29,596 nucleotides of DNA. Origin: Flavobacterium sp. UBA6135. Lineage in GTDB: Bacteria; Bacteroidota; Bacteroidia; Flavobacteriales; Flavobacteriaceae. A program made the position numbers and the translations under genes. Below are positions 14,701 to 22,821 of this stretch, piece after piece (positions within the stretch are counted from its first letter, which is position 1; the number at the start of each line of letters is the position of its first letter). The notes under the pieces were generated by a model. The model was not told where the DNA came from, made no database searches, and saw only the letters and a list, made by a program, of their open reading frames with translations. The stretch spans positions 1-29,596 of the forward strand of contig NZ_DIVJ01000039.1 of assembly GCF_002428305.1 (NCBI RefSeq). Direction: 5' to 3'.

Positions 14701-15750
14701 ATGCGAATTATAAAATATATTTTGATGTTGTTGGTGTTGCTTTTTGCAGCGGCTGCTATTTTTGTTTACACCCAAAATGGTTTGTTTGAAGTTGAAAAAA
14801 GCAAAACTATTGCTTTTCAAAAAAACGTCATTTTTAACTATGTCAACGATTATTCAAATTGGCCCTCTTTTTTGGTTTTATATGCTGAGGATGCCAAAGC
14901 TCCCACAAAACAGTCTGATATAACTTATGGTGAAGCGTCATTTGCAACGTGGGATGCCATTTCGTTTGCTACCGAAAAAACTACAGCTTACGATTCAATT
15001 ACTCAAAACCTGAATTGGAATGGAGCTAAAATAAGTTCGCAATGGCATTTTTCCACAGCACAAAAGAACACTAAAGTTTCGTGGAAAATCAAAGGGAATC
15101 TAGGTTTCAAAGAACGTTTTTTAAAACTCATCGGTTTGGGTAGTTTTAGAACAATTGCCAGAGACATGAGCAAAACGTTGGATCAGCTTGACAAGGTGTT
15201 ATTGGCCGAACTCAATCATTTTGAAATTACCGTAAACGGAATTGTGGAAGTGCCGGAAATGGCCTTTCTACAACAAATGAAATCTGTTGCAAAAGCCGAT
15301 TTTTATGCCAATATGCCTTCCTATTTGTCGAAAAGTGCTACCTTTTTTGAAGAGTTCCAACTGGAAATGAGCGGAAATCCATTATGCTTTTTTGAAAGTA
15401 CCCCGACGGACAAAAAGGAAATGCAGGTAAAAATGTGTTATCCTATCAACGAGGAAATTTTTACAAGTCCTGAAAGTGAAATCACTTATGGCAAGAGCGA
15501 ACGTTTTCAGGCGGTTAAAGCGACGTTTACCGGTGATTATTTGCATATTGAAAAAGCTTGGGCAGCACTGTTAGCTTATTGCAAAACCAATAACATAGAC
15601 CTTGCTAATCCGTCACAGCATTTGGAAATTTATGTGCAAAATTATTTGCAATCTAACAAACCTTCACATTGGGTAACGGAGCTATATCTGCCTATTCGGA
15701 CTAGTAATCCAATTCCGCCACCTCCTGTTATTACAGAACAATTGGACTAA
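14701..15750 (+). CDS. Membrane-anchored SRPBCC plus GyrI-like domain protein
   Basis: 349 residues. One N-terminal membrane helix (about 5-24) is followed by an SRPBCC/polyketide-cyclase-like domain (about 30-170, with FNYVNDYSNWPSF and SWKIKGNLGFKERFLKL) and a GyrI-like/AraC effector-binding-type domain (about 190-340, with YGKSERFQAVKATFTGDY and LEIYVQNYLQ). Both fold types bind small hydrophobic ligands, so a ligand-binding role at the membrane is plausible, but nothing more specific is shown. It follows the small membrane protein gene. Confidence 0.78.
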   Translation: MRIIKYILMLLVLLFAAAAIFVYTQNGLFEVEKSKTIAFQKNVIFNYVNDYSNWPSFLVLYAEDAKAPTKQSDITYGEASFATWDAISFATEKTTAYDSITQNLNWNGAKISSQWHFSTAQKNTKVSWKIKGNLGFKERFLKLIGLGSFRTIARDMSKTLDQLDKVLLAELNHFEITVNGIVEVPEMAFLQQMKSVAKADFYANMPSYLSKSATFFEEFQLEMSGNPLCFFESTPTDKKEMQVKMCYPINEEIFTSPESEITYGKSERFQAVKATFTGDYLHIEKAWAALLAYCKTNNIDLANPSQHLEIYVQNYLQSNKPSHWVTELYLPIRTSNPIPPPPVITEQLD

Positions 15751-15783
15751 TCAACGAGAAAGTTTCGTAATTTTTAAACCTTT

Positions 15784-15791
15784 TACATTTG
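15784..15791 (+). promoter_or_regulatory. -7 box for the ECF sigma operon
   Basis: TACATTTG matches TAnnTTTG and ends 28 bases before the TTG start at 15820. No TTTG at -33 was found, so activity may be weak or need another factor. This suggests the housekeeping sigma can read the operon; no second autoregulatory promoter was recognised. Confidence 0.5.
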
Positions 15792-15819
15792 AGAAAGTCT
15801 AAACTGTCAAATACGGATT

Positions 15820-16362
15820 TTGAAAGACGAAAAAGAAATTATTGCGGCCCTTTTAGACCCAAAAACTCAAAACAGGGCTTTTGAGCAGCTTATTCTTGAC
15901 TACCAAAAACCGCTTTACAGTCATATCAGAACCATTGTTTTAAATCACGATGATACCGATGATGTGTTGCAAAACACGTTTATAAAAGTTTTTCGCAATA
16001 TTCATACCTTTAAAGGGGAAAGCAAATTATTTTCTTGGATTTACAGAATTGCTACTAATGAAGCGATAACGTTTATCAATAAAAGAGCTAAAATGAACAC
16101 CATCAGTTCTGAAGAAGTTCAAAACAAACACCTCAACAATTTGGAATCTGATGTCTATTTTGAAGGCGATGCCATTCAACTACAACTTCAAAAAGCGATA
16201 GCCACATTGCCTGAAAAGCAGCAATTGGTCTTTAAAATGAAGTACTTTCAGGAGATTAATTACGAAGAATTATCGGAACTACTTTCCACTTCGGTGGGAG
16301 CTTTAAAGGCTTCGTATCACCATGCGGTGAAAAAAATTGAAGAATACATGAACACCCATTAA
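15820..16362 (+). CDS. ECF-type RNA polymerase sigma factor
   Basis: 180 residues starting at TTG, which gives the expected N-terminus MKDEKEI; no ATG fits. Sigma region 2 covers about 18-88 (YQKPLYSHIR, DDVLQNTFIKVFRN, SKLFSWIYRIATNEAI) and region 4 about 125-178 (LPEKQQLVFKMKYFQEINYEEL, then a helix-turn-helix ending SVGALKASYHHAVKKI). Such factors direct RNA polymerase to envelope or stress genes when released from an anti-sigma factor. The two genes downstream, a single-helix membrane protein and an exported helical protein, fit the anti-sigma and sensor parts. The signal sensed is not evident. Confidence 0.92.
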   Translation: MKDEKEIIAALLDPKTQNRAFEQLILDYQKPLYSHIRTIVLNHDDTDDVLQNTFIKVFRNIHTFKGESKLFSWIYRIATNEAITFINKRAKMNTISSEEVQNKHLNNLESDVYFEGDAIQLQLQKAIATLPEKQQLVFKMKYFQEINYEELSELLSTSVGALKASYHHAVKKIEEYMNTH

Positions 16363-16392
16363 ACTTTTACCTAAAAATTAAGTCTTACCACT

Positions 16393-16803
16393 ATGAGCGA
16401 TTTTAAATTAGATAACCATCCTAAAATAAACCCCGGATTCAAAACTCCGGAAGGATACTTTGATGCATTGCCCGAAAAGATTCTTTTGAAGTTGGAACAA
16501 CAACCAAAAGTAATTCCTTTTTATAAAAAAGCAGTTTTTCAATTGGTTGCAGCGGTTTTACTTCTGGCGGTGCTTTTGCCTATCGGAATAAAAACTTTGC
16601 CTTTTTCGACTTCCGATGAAATTAATAGTGAAGCCATTGAGCATTATTTAAGCTACACCAGCGATATGTATTCTTATGATTTACTAAGTCTATTGAGTGA
16701 AGAGGAAGTGAAAAATATGGAAGTTGATTATGAAATTGAACCCAGTGCACTCGAAAACACATTATTACAAAACAGCAATATTGATATTTATTTACTAGAT
16801 TAA
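16393..16803 (+). CDS. Putative anti-sigma factor, single-pass membrane protein
   Basis: 136 residues. A cytosol-facing N-terminus of about 45 residues (with PGFKTPEGYFDALPEKIL) precedes one membrane helix at about 47-66 and an acidic outer part. It starts 30 bases after the ECF sigma gene and is followed 11 bases later by the sensor-like gene. The position and topology fit an anti-sigma factor, but it has no HxxxCxxC zinc motif or recognisable anti-sigma domain. PEGYFDALPEKI is common in this class of flavobacterial sigma-linked proteins as I recall. Confidence 0.65.
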   Translation: MSDFKLDNHPKINPGFKTPEGYFDALPEKILLKLEQQPKVIPFYKKAVFQLVAAVLLLAVLLPIGIKTLPFSTSDEINSEAIEHYLSYTSDMYSYDLLSLLSEEEVKNMEVDYEIEPSALENTLLQNSNIDIYLLD

Positions 16804-16814
16804 ACTATAACCTT

Positions 16815-17264
16815 ATGAAATCAACCTACCTCCTATTTTTAGCCACTGTACTATTTTGCACGAATGGATTTTCGCAAGAGATGAAAAACAGAGACCAAAT
16901 TAAAGCCTTGAAAACTGCTTTTATTACTACTGAATTGGATTTGTCAACTGCTGAAGCTGAAAAATTTTGGCCTATTTACAATCAATTTGATGCTCGCTTT
17001 TTTGAATTGCGAAATAAAAAGATGCGCAGTTTACACCAAACCATTGAAAAAAACAGTGCTACACTTTCAGAAAAAGAAGCTACGCAATTGTTGAACGATT
17101 TAGAGGCAACTGAAGAAGAATTGTTTCAATTGCGAAAAAAACTCAATGCTGATTTAAAGGGCATCATCGGTTCGGTGAAAATCATCAAATTGAAAAAAGC
17201 AGAAGATGATTTTAATAGAAAGCTATTGAGACAGTACCGAGCTAATCGAGGAAATAAAAATTAA
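16815..17264 (+). CDS. Spy/CnrX-like periplasmic sensor of the ECF system
   Basis: 149 residues with a signal peptide ending TNGFSQ (about 1-21). The mature part is a helical hairpin with FWPIYNQFDARFFELR near 52-67 and a long charged coiled region (LNDLEATEEELFQLRKKLNADL). This is the pattern of Spy/CpxP/CnrX-like proteins, which sense or buffer envelope stress; homologues are often named sensor of ECF-type sigma factor. It is the third gene of the sigma operon. Its stop codon shares four bases with that of the converging BNR gene. Confidence 0.72.
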   Translation: MKSTYLLFLATVLFCTNGFSQEMKNRDQIKALKTAFITTELDLSTAEAEKFWPIYNQFDARFFELRNKKMRSLHQTIEKNSATLSEKEATQLLNDLEATEEELFQLRKKLNADLKGIIGSVKIIKLKKAEDDFNRKLLRQYRANRGNKN

Positions 17265-18331
17265 TTGGTTGTAAACCTTATTCGGAACATCTTATTCTTT
17301 CCTGCAGCTATTGCCGATTTTTTGTCGATGAATTTCAATACATGTAACTCCTTTTCATCGGAAATTTTTATCCATTCGATACCGCTATCGCTGGTGGCGT
17401 AAATTCCATTTGGAGCTAATGCTACCAACATTGTACCTCCCGATTCAGGAACAAATTGCACGCAACTGGAATAGCCAAAAGCCAAACTGTCGGATACTGA
17501 AACCCAGCTTCTACCTCCATTTATGGTCAACGCTTTGTTTTTGAAATTGTTATTTTGATCTTCGTAATCACCACCTACCAACAAACCAATAGTATCGCTG
17601 TAGAAGTCAATAGAATAAATACCCGTCATTGATTTACCGCTTACAATAGGCGTTTCTTGAAGTATCCAAGATTCTCCTTTATCGTTAGAATACAAAACCC
17701 TTGATTTTTTTCCACCGGTTGCAATCCAAGTGTGAGTACCTTTAACCGTGATGCTACTATTACTTGCTGCAAAAGCATATTCCTCTTTTTCAAGTTTGGG
17801 TAGTTTTGAAGGGTCAATTTTATTCCAAGTAGAACCACCATCTCGGGTAACAATAACATTTAATTTATTGTTTATTGGGTCGCCAAAAGCAATGCCTTCC
17901 TTTTCATTCCAAAATTGAATGCCGTTATAAAACGCGTCGTTGGCTAGGTCTTCAAAAACCAATTGATAATTGGACATATCTTTCTTACTTATTTTATATA
18001 TCGCAGCCGGTTTTTCGGTGCTGATTAAAAAGATATTATCAAAATTTTGGGCAATTCCTCTGAAATGTAACGGTATGGAATCCATCCTAATAATGCCGTC
18101 CTTCTTTTTAGAATTGTTAATAAAGCTATAGCCAAACGTTCCTTTATCGGAAGCATACCATACTTTATCATTATCAAGAGTGATTGCTCTTATAGAAACA
18201 GTATCCTGAAGCAGGGTATCTAAAATCACTCCGGTGAAAGGTTTTCGTTTGTATTCTTCTTTCTTTTTTTTCTCTTCCTTACAAGAAAAAAGAGAAAGCA
18301 CTACAACAAAAAGTATAACAATTTTAGACAT
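17261..18331 (-). CDS. BNR/Ycf48-like beta-propeller lipoprotein
   Basis: 356 residues. The signal peptide ends LSLFSC, a lipobox at C17, followed by a Lys/Glu-rich linker. Asp-box motifs recur: VTRDGGSTWNKI, YSNDKGESWILQ, LTINGGRSWVSV and ATSDSGIEWIKI, which mark successive blades of a BNR/YCF48-type propeller. Flavobacterial homologues are often called oxidoreductase without support. A surface-anchored glycan- or protein-binding or assembly role is possible; no catalytic residues can be assigned. TTG-N19-TATTTTTG precedes it. Confidence 0.8.
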   Translation of the reverse strand: MSKIVILFVVVLSLFSCKEEKKKKEEYKRKPFTGVILDTLLQDTVSIRAITLDNDKVWYASDKGTFGYSFINNSKKKDGIIRMDSIPLHFRGIAQNFDNIFLISTEKPAAIYKISKKDMSNYQLVFEDLANDAFYNGIQFWNEKEGIAFGDPINNKLNVIVTRDGGSTWNKIDPSKLPKLEKEEYAFAASNSSITVKGTHTWIATGGKKSRVLYSNDKGESWILQETPIVSGKSMTGIYSIDFYSDTIGLLVGGDYEDQNNNFKNKALTINGGRSWVSVSDSLAFGYSSCVQFVPESGGTMLVALAPNGIYATSDSGIEWIKISDEKELHVLKFIDKKSAIAAGKNKMFRIRFTTN

Positions 18332-18349
18332 ATTTATTAAATTATATCA

Positions 18350-18379
18350 CAAAAATATGGTATTATTTCAAATATGCAA
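18350..18379 (-). promoter_or_regulatory. Promoter of the BNR lipoprotein gene
   Basis: On the minus strand TTG (18379-18377), a 19-base spacer and TATTTTTG (18357-18350) match the Bacteroidetes promoter. The box ends 18 bases before the ATG at 18331. Confidence 0.6.
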
Positions 18380-18483
18380 CTTATTTGTAATATAAATTCT
18401 ACTAATGGTTTTGTTGTGATTTTGTGGCACAAGAATTGTATAGTGATAATCAAACCAGAGTTTATCTCTATAAATTAAATGTC

Positions 18484-19860
18484 ATGAAAACACTTACCAT
18501 CCTTTTCAGTGCTGTTTTTTTTGCAGTAGGGTTTACTACCCAGGCACAAGACAGAACAACCGTGAGAGCAAACTCAATGGATATCAGTGACAACTTAGAT
18601 CTACGAGCTATTGCTACTATCTTTGGAGATTCCAGAGATTTAGAAGATTTTGAAAATCGTCTAAACGATCCTAATAAGCAAATTTCTAACCTTGATTTAA
18701 ACAATGACAACCGTGTGGATTACCTACGTGTTATTGAATCGATGGAAGGAAACACCCACTTAATAATAATTCAAGCCGTACTTGAACGCGACATTTTTCA
18801 AGATGTTGCCACCATTGAAGTAGAAAAAGACAGCAGAAACAGAACGGTGCAAGTGCAAGTAGTTGGTGATGTTTTCTTATATGGGAACAACTACATCTAC
18901 GAGCCGGTTTATTATGCAACACCTGTAATTTATGCACACTTTTGGGCTCCCAGATATCATGTGTATTATTCTCCTTGGTATTGGAATTATTACCCCGGAT
19001 TTTACTGGACTTGGAATCCGTATCCCTATTACAGATATAGAAGCAACGTTAACGTGTTTATCAACGTGAACAATACCTGTAATTATGTGAACCACAGAAG
19101 AAGTACAAGAGCAATCGCAATGCACCAATCCAGACGAGCCAACTCGTATGAGAGAATGCATCCAGACAGAGGTTTTACTGCCCGAAATCAAAATGTTTCT
19201 AACCGTTATGAGTTAGCACAAAACAGAAATACAGGGCGTGGAAACGATAGAGCTAACGGAATTGCAGCTACGCCAAGAAGAGCAAACACAAGTGATGCTA
19301 ATTCTATAAGAAATGATCGTTCGACTGACAGAGCTAACGGAATTGCTGCAACCCCCAGAACAAACTCAAATTTGAACACCTCAAGAAATGACCGTTCAAA
19401 TGATAGAGCTAATGGAATTACAGCCACTCCAAGAACCACCAATTCTGATGTGAACACTTCCAGAAATGATCGTTCCAATGACAGAGCAAGCGGTACGTTT
19501 TCTACACCAAGAACAACGAATCCAAGTGCTACCAGTTCCGTAAGAAATGATCGTTCCACCACTGACAGAGCAAGCGGAACCGTTGCAACACCGAGAGCAA
19601 CAAATCCAAGTTCTACTAATTCAGTTAGAAATAATCGTTCGAGTGCGACTCCAAAAGCCACTACATCATCAACGTATAACGCTCCGAGAAATAATCAGAA
19701 TAACCGATCACAAATGAGTGCACCACGAAATAGCGGTTCGTCTCAGCTATCTTCTGCTAACCGAGCACCGGCAGGAAGCAGTAGTTCTGCAAGAGCGAGT
19801 CAGCCTCAAAGAAGTCAAGGAGCTCCGTCAAATAAAAGTAGAGGAAATACAAGAATGTAA
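18484..19860 (+). CDS. Secreted Tyr/Trp-rich protein with Asn/Arg-rich tandem repeats
   Basis: 458 residues from ATG 18484, where a clear signal peptide (1-20, ending TTQAQ) begins; an in-frame GTG 20 codons upstream would spoil it. A structured N-terminal part (about 20-135, with SNLDLNNDNRVDYLRVIES and a beta-rich LIIIQAVLERD) is followed by a Tyr/Trp/Pro-rich segment (about 140-190, with YYSPWYWNYYPGFYW) and a basic Ser/Asn/Arg/Thr-rich repeat tail to the end. The tail contains five repeats of 25-28 residues around DRANGIAATPR. I know similar unnamed flavobacterial proteins but no function. A surface or matrix role is a guess. No close TAnnTTTG promoter was found. Confidence 0.8.
   Translation: MKTLTILFSAVFFAVGFTTQAQDRTTVRANSMDISDNLDLRAIATIFGDSRDLEDFENRLNDPNKQISNLDLNNDNRVDYLRVIESMEGNTHLIIIQAVLERDIFQDVATIEVEKDSRNRTVQVQVVGDVFLYGNNYIYEPVYYATPVIYAHFWAPRYHVYYSPWYWNYYPGFYWTWNPYPYYRYRSNVNVFINVNNTCNYVNHRRSTRAIAMHQSRRANSYERMHPDRGFTARNQNVSNRYELAQNRNTGRGNDRANGIAATPRRANTSDANSIRNDRSTDRANGIAATPRTNSNLNTSRNDRSNDRANGITATPRTTNSDVNTSRNDRSNDRASGTFSTPRTTNPSATSSVRNDRSTTDRASGTVATPRATNPSSTNSVRNNRSSATPKATTSSTYNAPRNNQNNRSQMSAPRNSGSSQLSSANRAPAGSSSSARASQPQRSQGAPSNKSRGNTRM
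19246..19640 (+). repeat. Five in-frame coding repeats, 75-84 bp
   Basis: Copies of GAYAGAGCWAAYGGA start at 19246, 19327, 19402, 19480 and 19564 (spacing 81, 75, 78 and 84 bases). All spacings are multiples of three, so the reading frame is kept while unit length varies by one or two codons. The repeats drift from ANGIAATPR to ASGTVATPR. Confidence 0.85.
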
Positions 19861-19903
19861 TTTTAAATTGTAAAAATTAATTTTCTTTTTGGCGTTGGTG
19901 ATT

Positions 19904-19950
19904 TGGATTATGGGATCCCTCCTAGCGTCGGGATGACAAACCGTATAGGG
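19904..19950. repeat. Dispersed intergenic repeat, copy 2
   Basis: TGGATTATGGGATCC (19904-19918) is identical to the copy at 5364-5378, then a GC-richer segment with CGTCGGGATGACAAAC. On the minus strand it reads as a CATCCCGACGC...GGGATCC element. It lies between the convergent repeat-protein and rluD genes. Confidence 0.6.
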
Positions 19951-20020
19951 ATTCGTTTTGGCACCTATTTCAAGACGACTTATATCTCCTAATTTTAACA
20001 TAATCAATTGATTATAAAAC

Positions 20021-20050
20021 AAAAAGCGATTCAGAAATGAGTCGCTTTTT
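20021..20050 (-). terminator. Terminator after rluD
   Basis: AAAAAGCGATTC (20021-20032) and GAGTCGCTTTTT (20039-20050) pair over 12 positions with one G-T wobble and a six-base loop. A/T runs flank it on both sides, so it could act in both directions. Confidence 0.8.
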
Positions 20051-20059
20051 TTTGTGTTG

Positions 20060-21103
20060 TTATTCCGTTTCCGGTTGATTTGATTTCGAATACACCCGCC
20101 ATTTTTCAATACATTCTTCCATATCCTTTGGAATTGGTGTTTCAAAACGCAAAAATTCTTTTGTAATTGGATGTTCAAACCCTAAGGTTTTGGCATGAAG
20201 AGCTTGTCTTGGTAAGACTTTAAAACAGTTATCAATAAACTGTTTGTATTTGGTGAATGTTGTTCCTTTCAGAATATTGTTTCCGCCGTATCGCTCATCA
20301 TTAAATAAGGTATGGCCGATGTGTTTCATGTGGACTCTAATTTGATGCGTCCTACCCGTTTCCAATTGGCAACTTACTAAGGTTACATACCCAAATCGTT
20401 CTAACACTTTATAATGTGTTACAGCAGGTTTGCCTTCCCCATCCGGAAAAACAGCCATCTGCATTCGGTCTTTTACGTGTCGAGCAATGTCTCCCGTGAT
20501 GGTTCCCTCCTCTTCTGTAACATTGCCCCAAACCAAGGCTACATATTCTCTTTCCGAAGTCTTTTCTGCAAATTGTTTTGTCAAATATGCCATGGCCAAA
20601 TCGGTTTTGGCTACGACCAATAATCCGGACGTATCTTTATCGATTCGATGCACTAAACCCGGGCGTTCCGAACTGTTCATTGGTAAATTTTCAAAATGGT
20701 AGGCCAACGCATTGACTAAGGTACCCGAATAATTTCCGTGACCGGGATGCACCACCATACCGGCAGGTTTGTTGACCACCAATAAATGTTCGTCTTCAAA
20801 AACAATATCTAAAGGGATGTTTTCCCCCACTAGCAAACGTTCATACGGCGGATGCGACAGAACAACACGGACTACGTCGGAGGGTTTGACTTTATAATTC
20901 GATTTTACTACAACATCATTAACATAAATACTACCGGTAGCTGCGGCTTGTTGAATTTTGCTTCGTGTAGTGCTTTCAATCAAATTCATTAAAAACTTAT
21001 CTACTCGCAGCGGAGCTTGTCCTTTTCCGGCTTCAAAACGATAATGTTCGTATAATTCTTCCTCAAAATCAGATTCTATATCGCTGGTTGTATCTTTATT
21101 CAT
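20060..21103 (-). CDS. rluD: RluD-type 23S rRNA pseudouridine synthase
   Basis: 347 residues from ATG 21103. An N-terminal S4 RNA-binding domain (about 30-90, with LRVDKFLMNLI and GSIYVNDVVVKSNYKVKPSD) precedes the pseudouridine synthase domain. The catalytic Asp is D155 in HRIDKDTSGLLVVAKT, and NKPAGMVVHPG is the other family block. It should isomerise uridines of helix 69 of 23S rRNA. The start chosen overlaps the end of the PASTA gene as ATGAATAA; an ATG two codons upstream is equally possible, while the 21145 start is unlikely. It is cotranscribed with the PASTA gene. Confidence 0.93.
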   Translation of the reverse strand: MNKDTTSDIESDFEEELYEHYRFEAGKGQAPLRVDKFLMNLIESTTRSKIQQAAATGSIYVNDVVVKSNYKVKPSDVVRVVLSHPPYERLLVGENIPLDIVFEDEHLLVVNKPAGMVVHPGHGNYSGTLVNALAYHFENLPMNSSERPGLVHRIDKDTSGLLVVAKTDLAMAYLTKQFAEKTSEREYVALVWGNVTEEEGTITGDIARHVKDRMQMAVFPDGEGKPAVTHYKVLERFGYVTLVSCQLETGRTHQIRVHMKHIGHTLFNDERYGGNNILKGTTFTKYKQFIDNCFKVLPRQALHAKTLGFEHPITKEFLRFETPIPKDMEECIEKWRVYSKSNQPETE

Positions 21104-21698
21104 TATCATAATATCTTTGTAAACTGTCTTGAGACTCTTCTTCAAATCCTATCTTTCCGTCTCCTAAAACCAAATCGATTTTGGTTGTTTTCATCACTTT
21201 TGTTCCCGGTTTTACTAATTTACCGTTTATTCGCATTTCCAAAACCATATCTTTACCTAAATAGGGTTTGTAGGTCACTTCACCCAATTCCAGACCTAAA
21301 ACGCGTAAGTTGGGCTCTACTTGACGGAAGGTTTTTTCAATCATGTCAGGCAACACAACATAAGCATAACTGTCGTTGTTTATTTTTAAATAAATCTTAC
21401 GGTTTTCTTTCACTTTTGAACCCGGTTTTGGTTCCTGAAGCACAACACCAAACTTGGCAAATTCTTCATTATAGTCAATGGTATCCAAAACTACATACTC
21501 CAAGTCTAAGTCTTCCAACTTTTTTTCCACTTGATCCATGGTCATGTTTGCCAAATTGGGAACAATAATTTCTTGTCCGTGATTGGTTATAAACGACAAC
21601 AAATTTAACACTAAAACCACTAGCAACACTACTAAAGTAAGTGCAATGGCAACCTGTCTTAAGAAAACTTTACTGCTGATGTATTTACGTAAACTCAT
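21096..21698 (-). CDS. PASTA domain membrane protein
   Basis: 200 residues from ATG 21698. One membrane helix (about 14-36) is followed by two PASTA domains outside the cytoplasm (about 43-107, IIVPNLANMTMDQVEKKL to KIYLKIN; and about 112-180, VVLPDMIEKTFRQVEPNL to KIDLVLGDG). PASTA domains bind peptidoglycan fragments or beta-lactam-like ligands, or act as spacers, but there is no kinase or transpeptidase domain here. A TTG six codons upstream is excluded because it overlaps the TATCTTTG promoter box. It is in an operon with rluD, and divergent from ddl, a cell-wall gene. Confidence 0.88.
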   Translation of the reverse strand: MSLRKYISSKVFLRQVAIALTLVVLLVVLVLNLLSFITNHGQEIIVPNLANMTMDQVEKKLEDLDLEYVVLDTIDYNEEFAKFGVVLQEPKPGSKVKENRKIYLKINNDSYAYVVLPDMIEKTFRQVEPNLRVLGLELGEVTYKPYLGKDMVLEMRINGKLVKPGTKVMKTTKIDLVLGDGKIGFEEESQDSLQRYYDNE

Positions 21699-21713
21699 TT
21701 TTTTTATTTGTAG

Positions 21714-21721
21714 CAAAGATA
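21714..21721 (-). promoter_or_regulatory. -7 box for PASTA-rluD
   Basis: TATCTTTG on the minus strand, 15 bases before ATG 21698, is a full TAnnTTTG match. It overlaps the upstream TTG codon and so supports the shorter protein. Confidence 0.55.
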
Positions 21722-21759
21722 TAAAAATAGGAATGGTTTTTTCTTTCCTTAAATAATGA

Positions 21760-21767
21760 TATTTTTG
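21760..21767 (+). promoter_or_regulatory. -7 box for ddl
   Basis: TATTTTTG matches TAnnTTTG and ends 35 bases before the ddl ATG. No exact TTG at -33 is seen, only a T-rich stretch around 21737-21743. Confidence 0.45.
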
Positions 21768-21802
21768 TTGTATAATCTTTAAAAATAAACAAACGTAACT
21801 AA

Positions 21803-22780
21803 ATGAAAAATGTTGCTATTATCATGGGTGGCTATTCCAGCGAATATAAAATTTCCTTAACCAGTGGAAATGTAGTTTATACTTATTTGGACAAAACAAA
21901 ATTTTTGCCCTATCGCATTCATATTTTTAAAGACAAATGGGTTTGTGTAACAGATGATGAACAAGAATATCCAATCCATAAAAACGATTTTTCGGTAACG
22001 ATAGGTGCTGAAAAAATCACGTTTGACGTTGTTTTTAATGCCATCCACGGCACTCCCGGAGAAGATGGTTTGATGCAAGCTTATTTTGAATTGTTAGGTA
22101 TTCCGCAAACCAGTTGCGATTATTACCAAGCGGCATTGACTTTCAACAAACGCGATTTGTTATCGGTTTTAAAACCGTATGGCATCAAAACGGCTACTTC
22201 ATTTTATTTGAATTTGGGAGACAACATAAATGCATCGGAAATTATTGAAAAAGTTGGCTTGCCATGCTTTGTAAAACCCAACAAATCAGGTTCCAGTTTC
22301 GGAATTTCCAAAGTAAAAACTGTTGACGAATTGCTTCCCGCAATTGAAAATGCCTATAAAGAAGACAACGAAATCATCATAGAAAGTTTTTTAGACGGAA
22401 TGGAAGTTTCTGTTGGCGTGATTAATTACAAAGGAAAAATCACTGTTTTACCGATAACCGAAATTGTATCTGAAAATGACTTTTTTGATTATGAAGCCAA
22501 ATATTTGGGAAAATCTTCCGAAATTACACCGGCAAGAATTTCAAAAGACCTGCAATTAAAAATTGAGACTGTAGCCAAAAGAGCTTATGAGGTTTTAAAA
22601 ATGAAAGGTTTTTCAAGAAGTGAGTTTATCATTGTAGACGGAGAGCCCCATATGTTGGAGATGAATACCATTCCGGGATTAACCACAGAAAGTATTTTGC
22701 CACAACAAGCTCGTGAAGCTGGTATTTCACTTCCGGATTTGTTTGAAAATGCAATTGAATTGGCTTTAATCAAAAGCTAA
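21803..22780 (+). CDS. ddl: D-alanine--D-alanine ligase
   Basis: 325 residues, an ATP-grasp enzyme of the cytosol that joins two D-alanines for peptidoglycan precursors. Evidence: the N-terminal MGGYSSEYKISLTSG, FNAIHGTPGEDG near 76-87, the ATP-grasp block PCFVKPNKSGSSFGISKV, EVSVGVI, and the metal/phosphate site EMNTIPGLTTESILPQQA near the C-terminus. Length and motifs are complete. It is the first gene of a unit with a zinc-ribbon membrane protein and coaD, and is divergent from the PASTA-rluD pair. Confidence 0.95.
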   Translation: MKNVAIIMGGYSSEYKISLTSGNVVYTYLDKTKFLPYRIHIFKDKWVCVTDDEQEYPIHKNDFSVTIGAEKITFDVVFNAIHGTPGEDGLMQAYFELLGIPQTSCDYYQAALTFNKRDLLSVLKPYGIKTATSFYLNLGDNINASEIIEKVGLPCFVKPNKSGSSFGISKVKTVDELLPAIENAYKEDNEIIIESFLDGMEVSVGVINYKGKITVLPITEIVSENDFFDYEAKYLGKSSEITPARISKDLQLKIETVAKRAYEVLKMKGFSRSEFIIVDGEPHMLEMNTIPGLTTESILPQQAREAGISLPDLFENAIELALIKS

Positions 22781-22821
22781 TTAATTTTAGTTTAAATTTA
22801 CAAATTAACCAAAATAGAACA

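Noticed and set aside
18877..19661. Two minus-strand frames opposite the repeat protein
   Set aside because: Their repeats are the reverse reading of the coding repeats on the plus strand; the plus frame has a signal peptide and a natural start.
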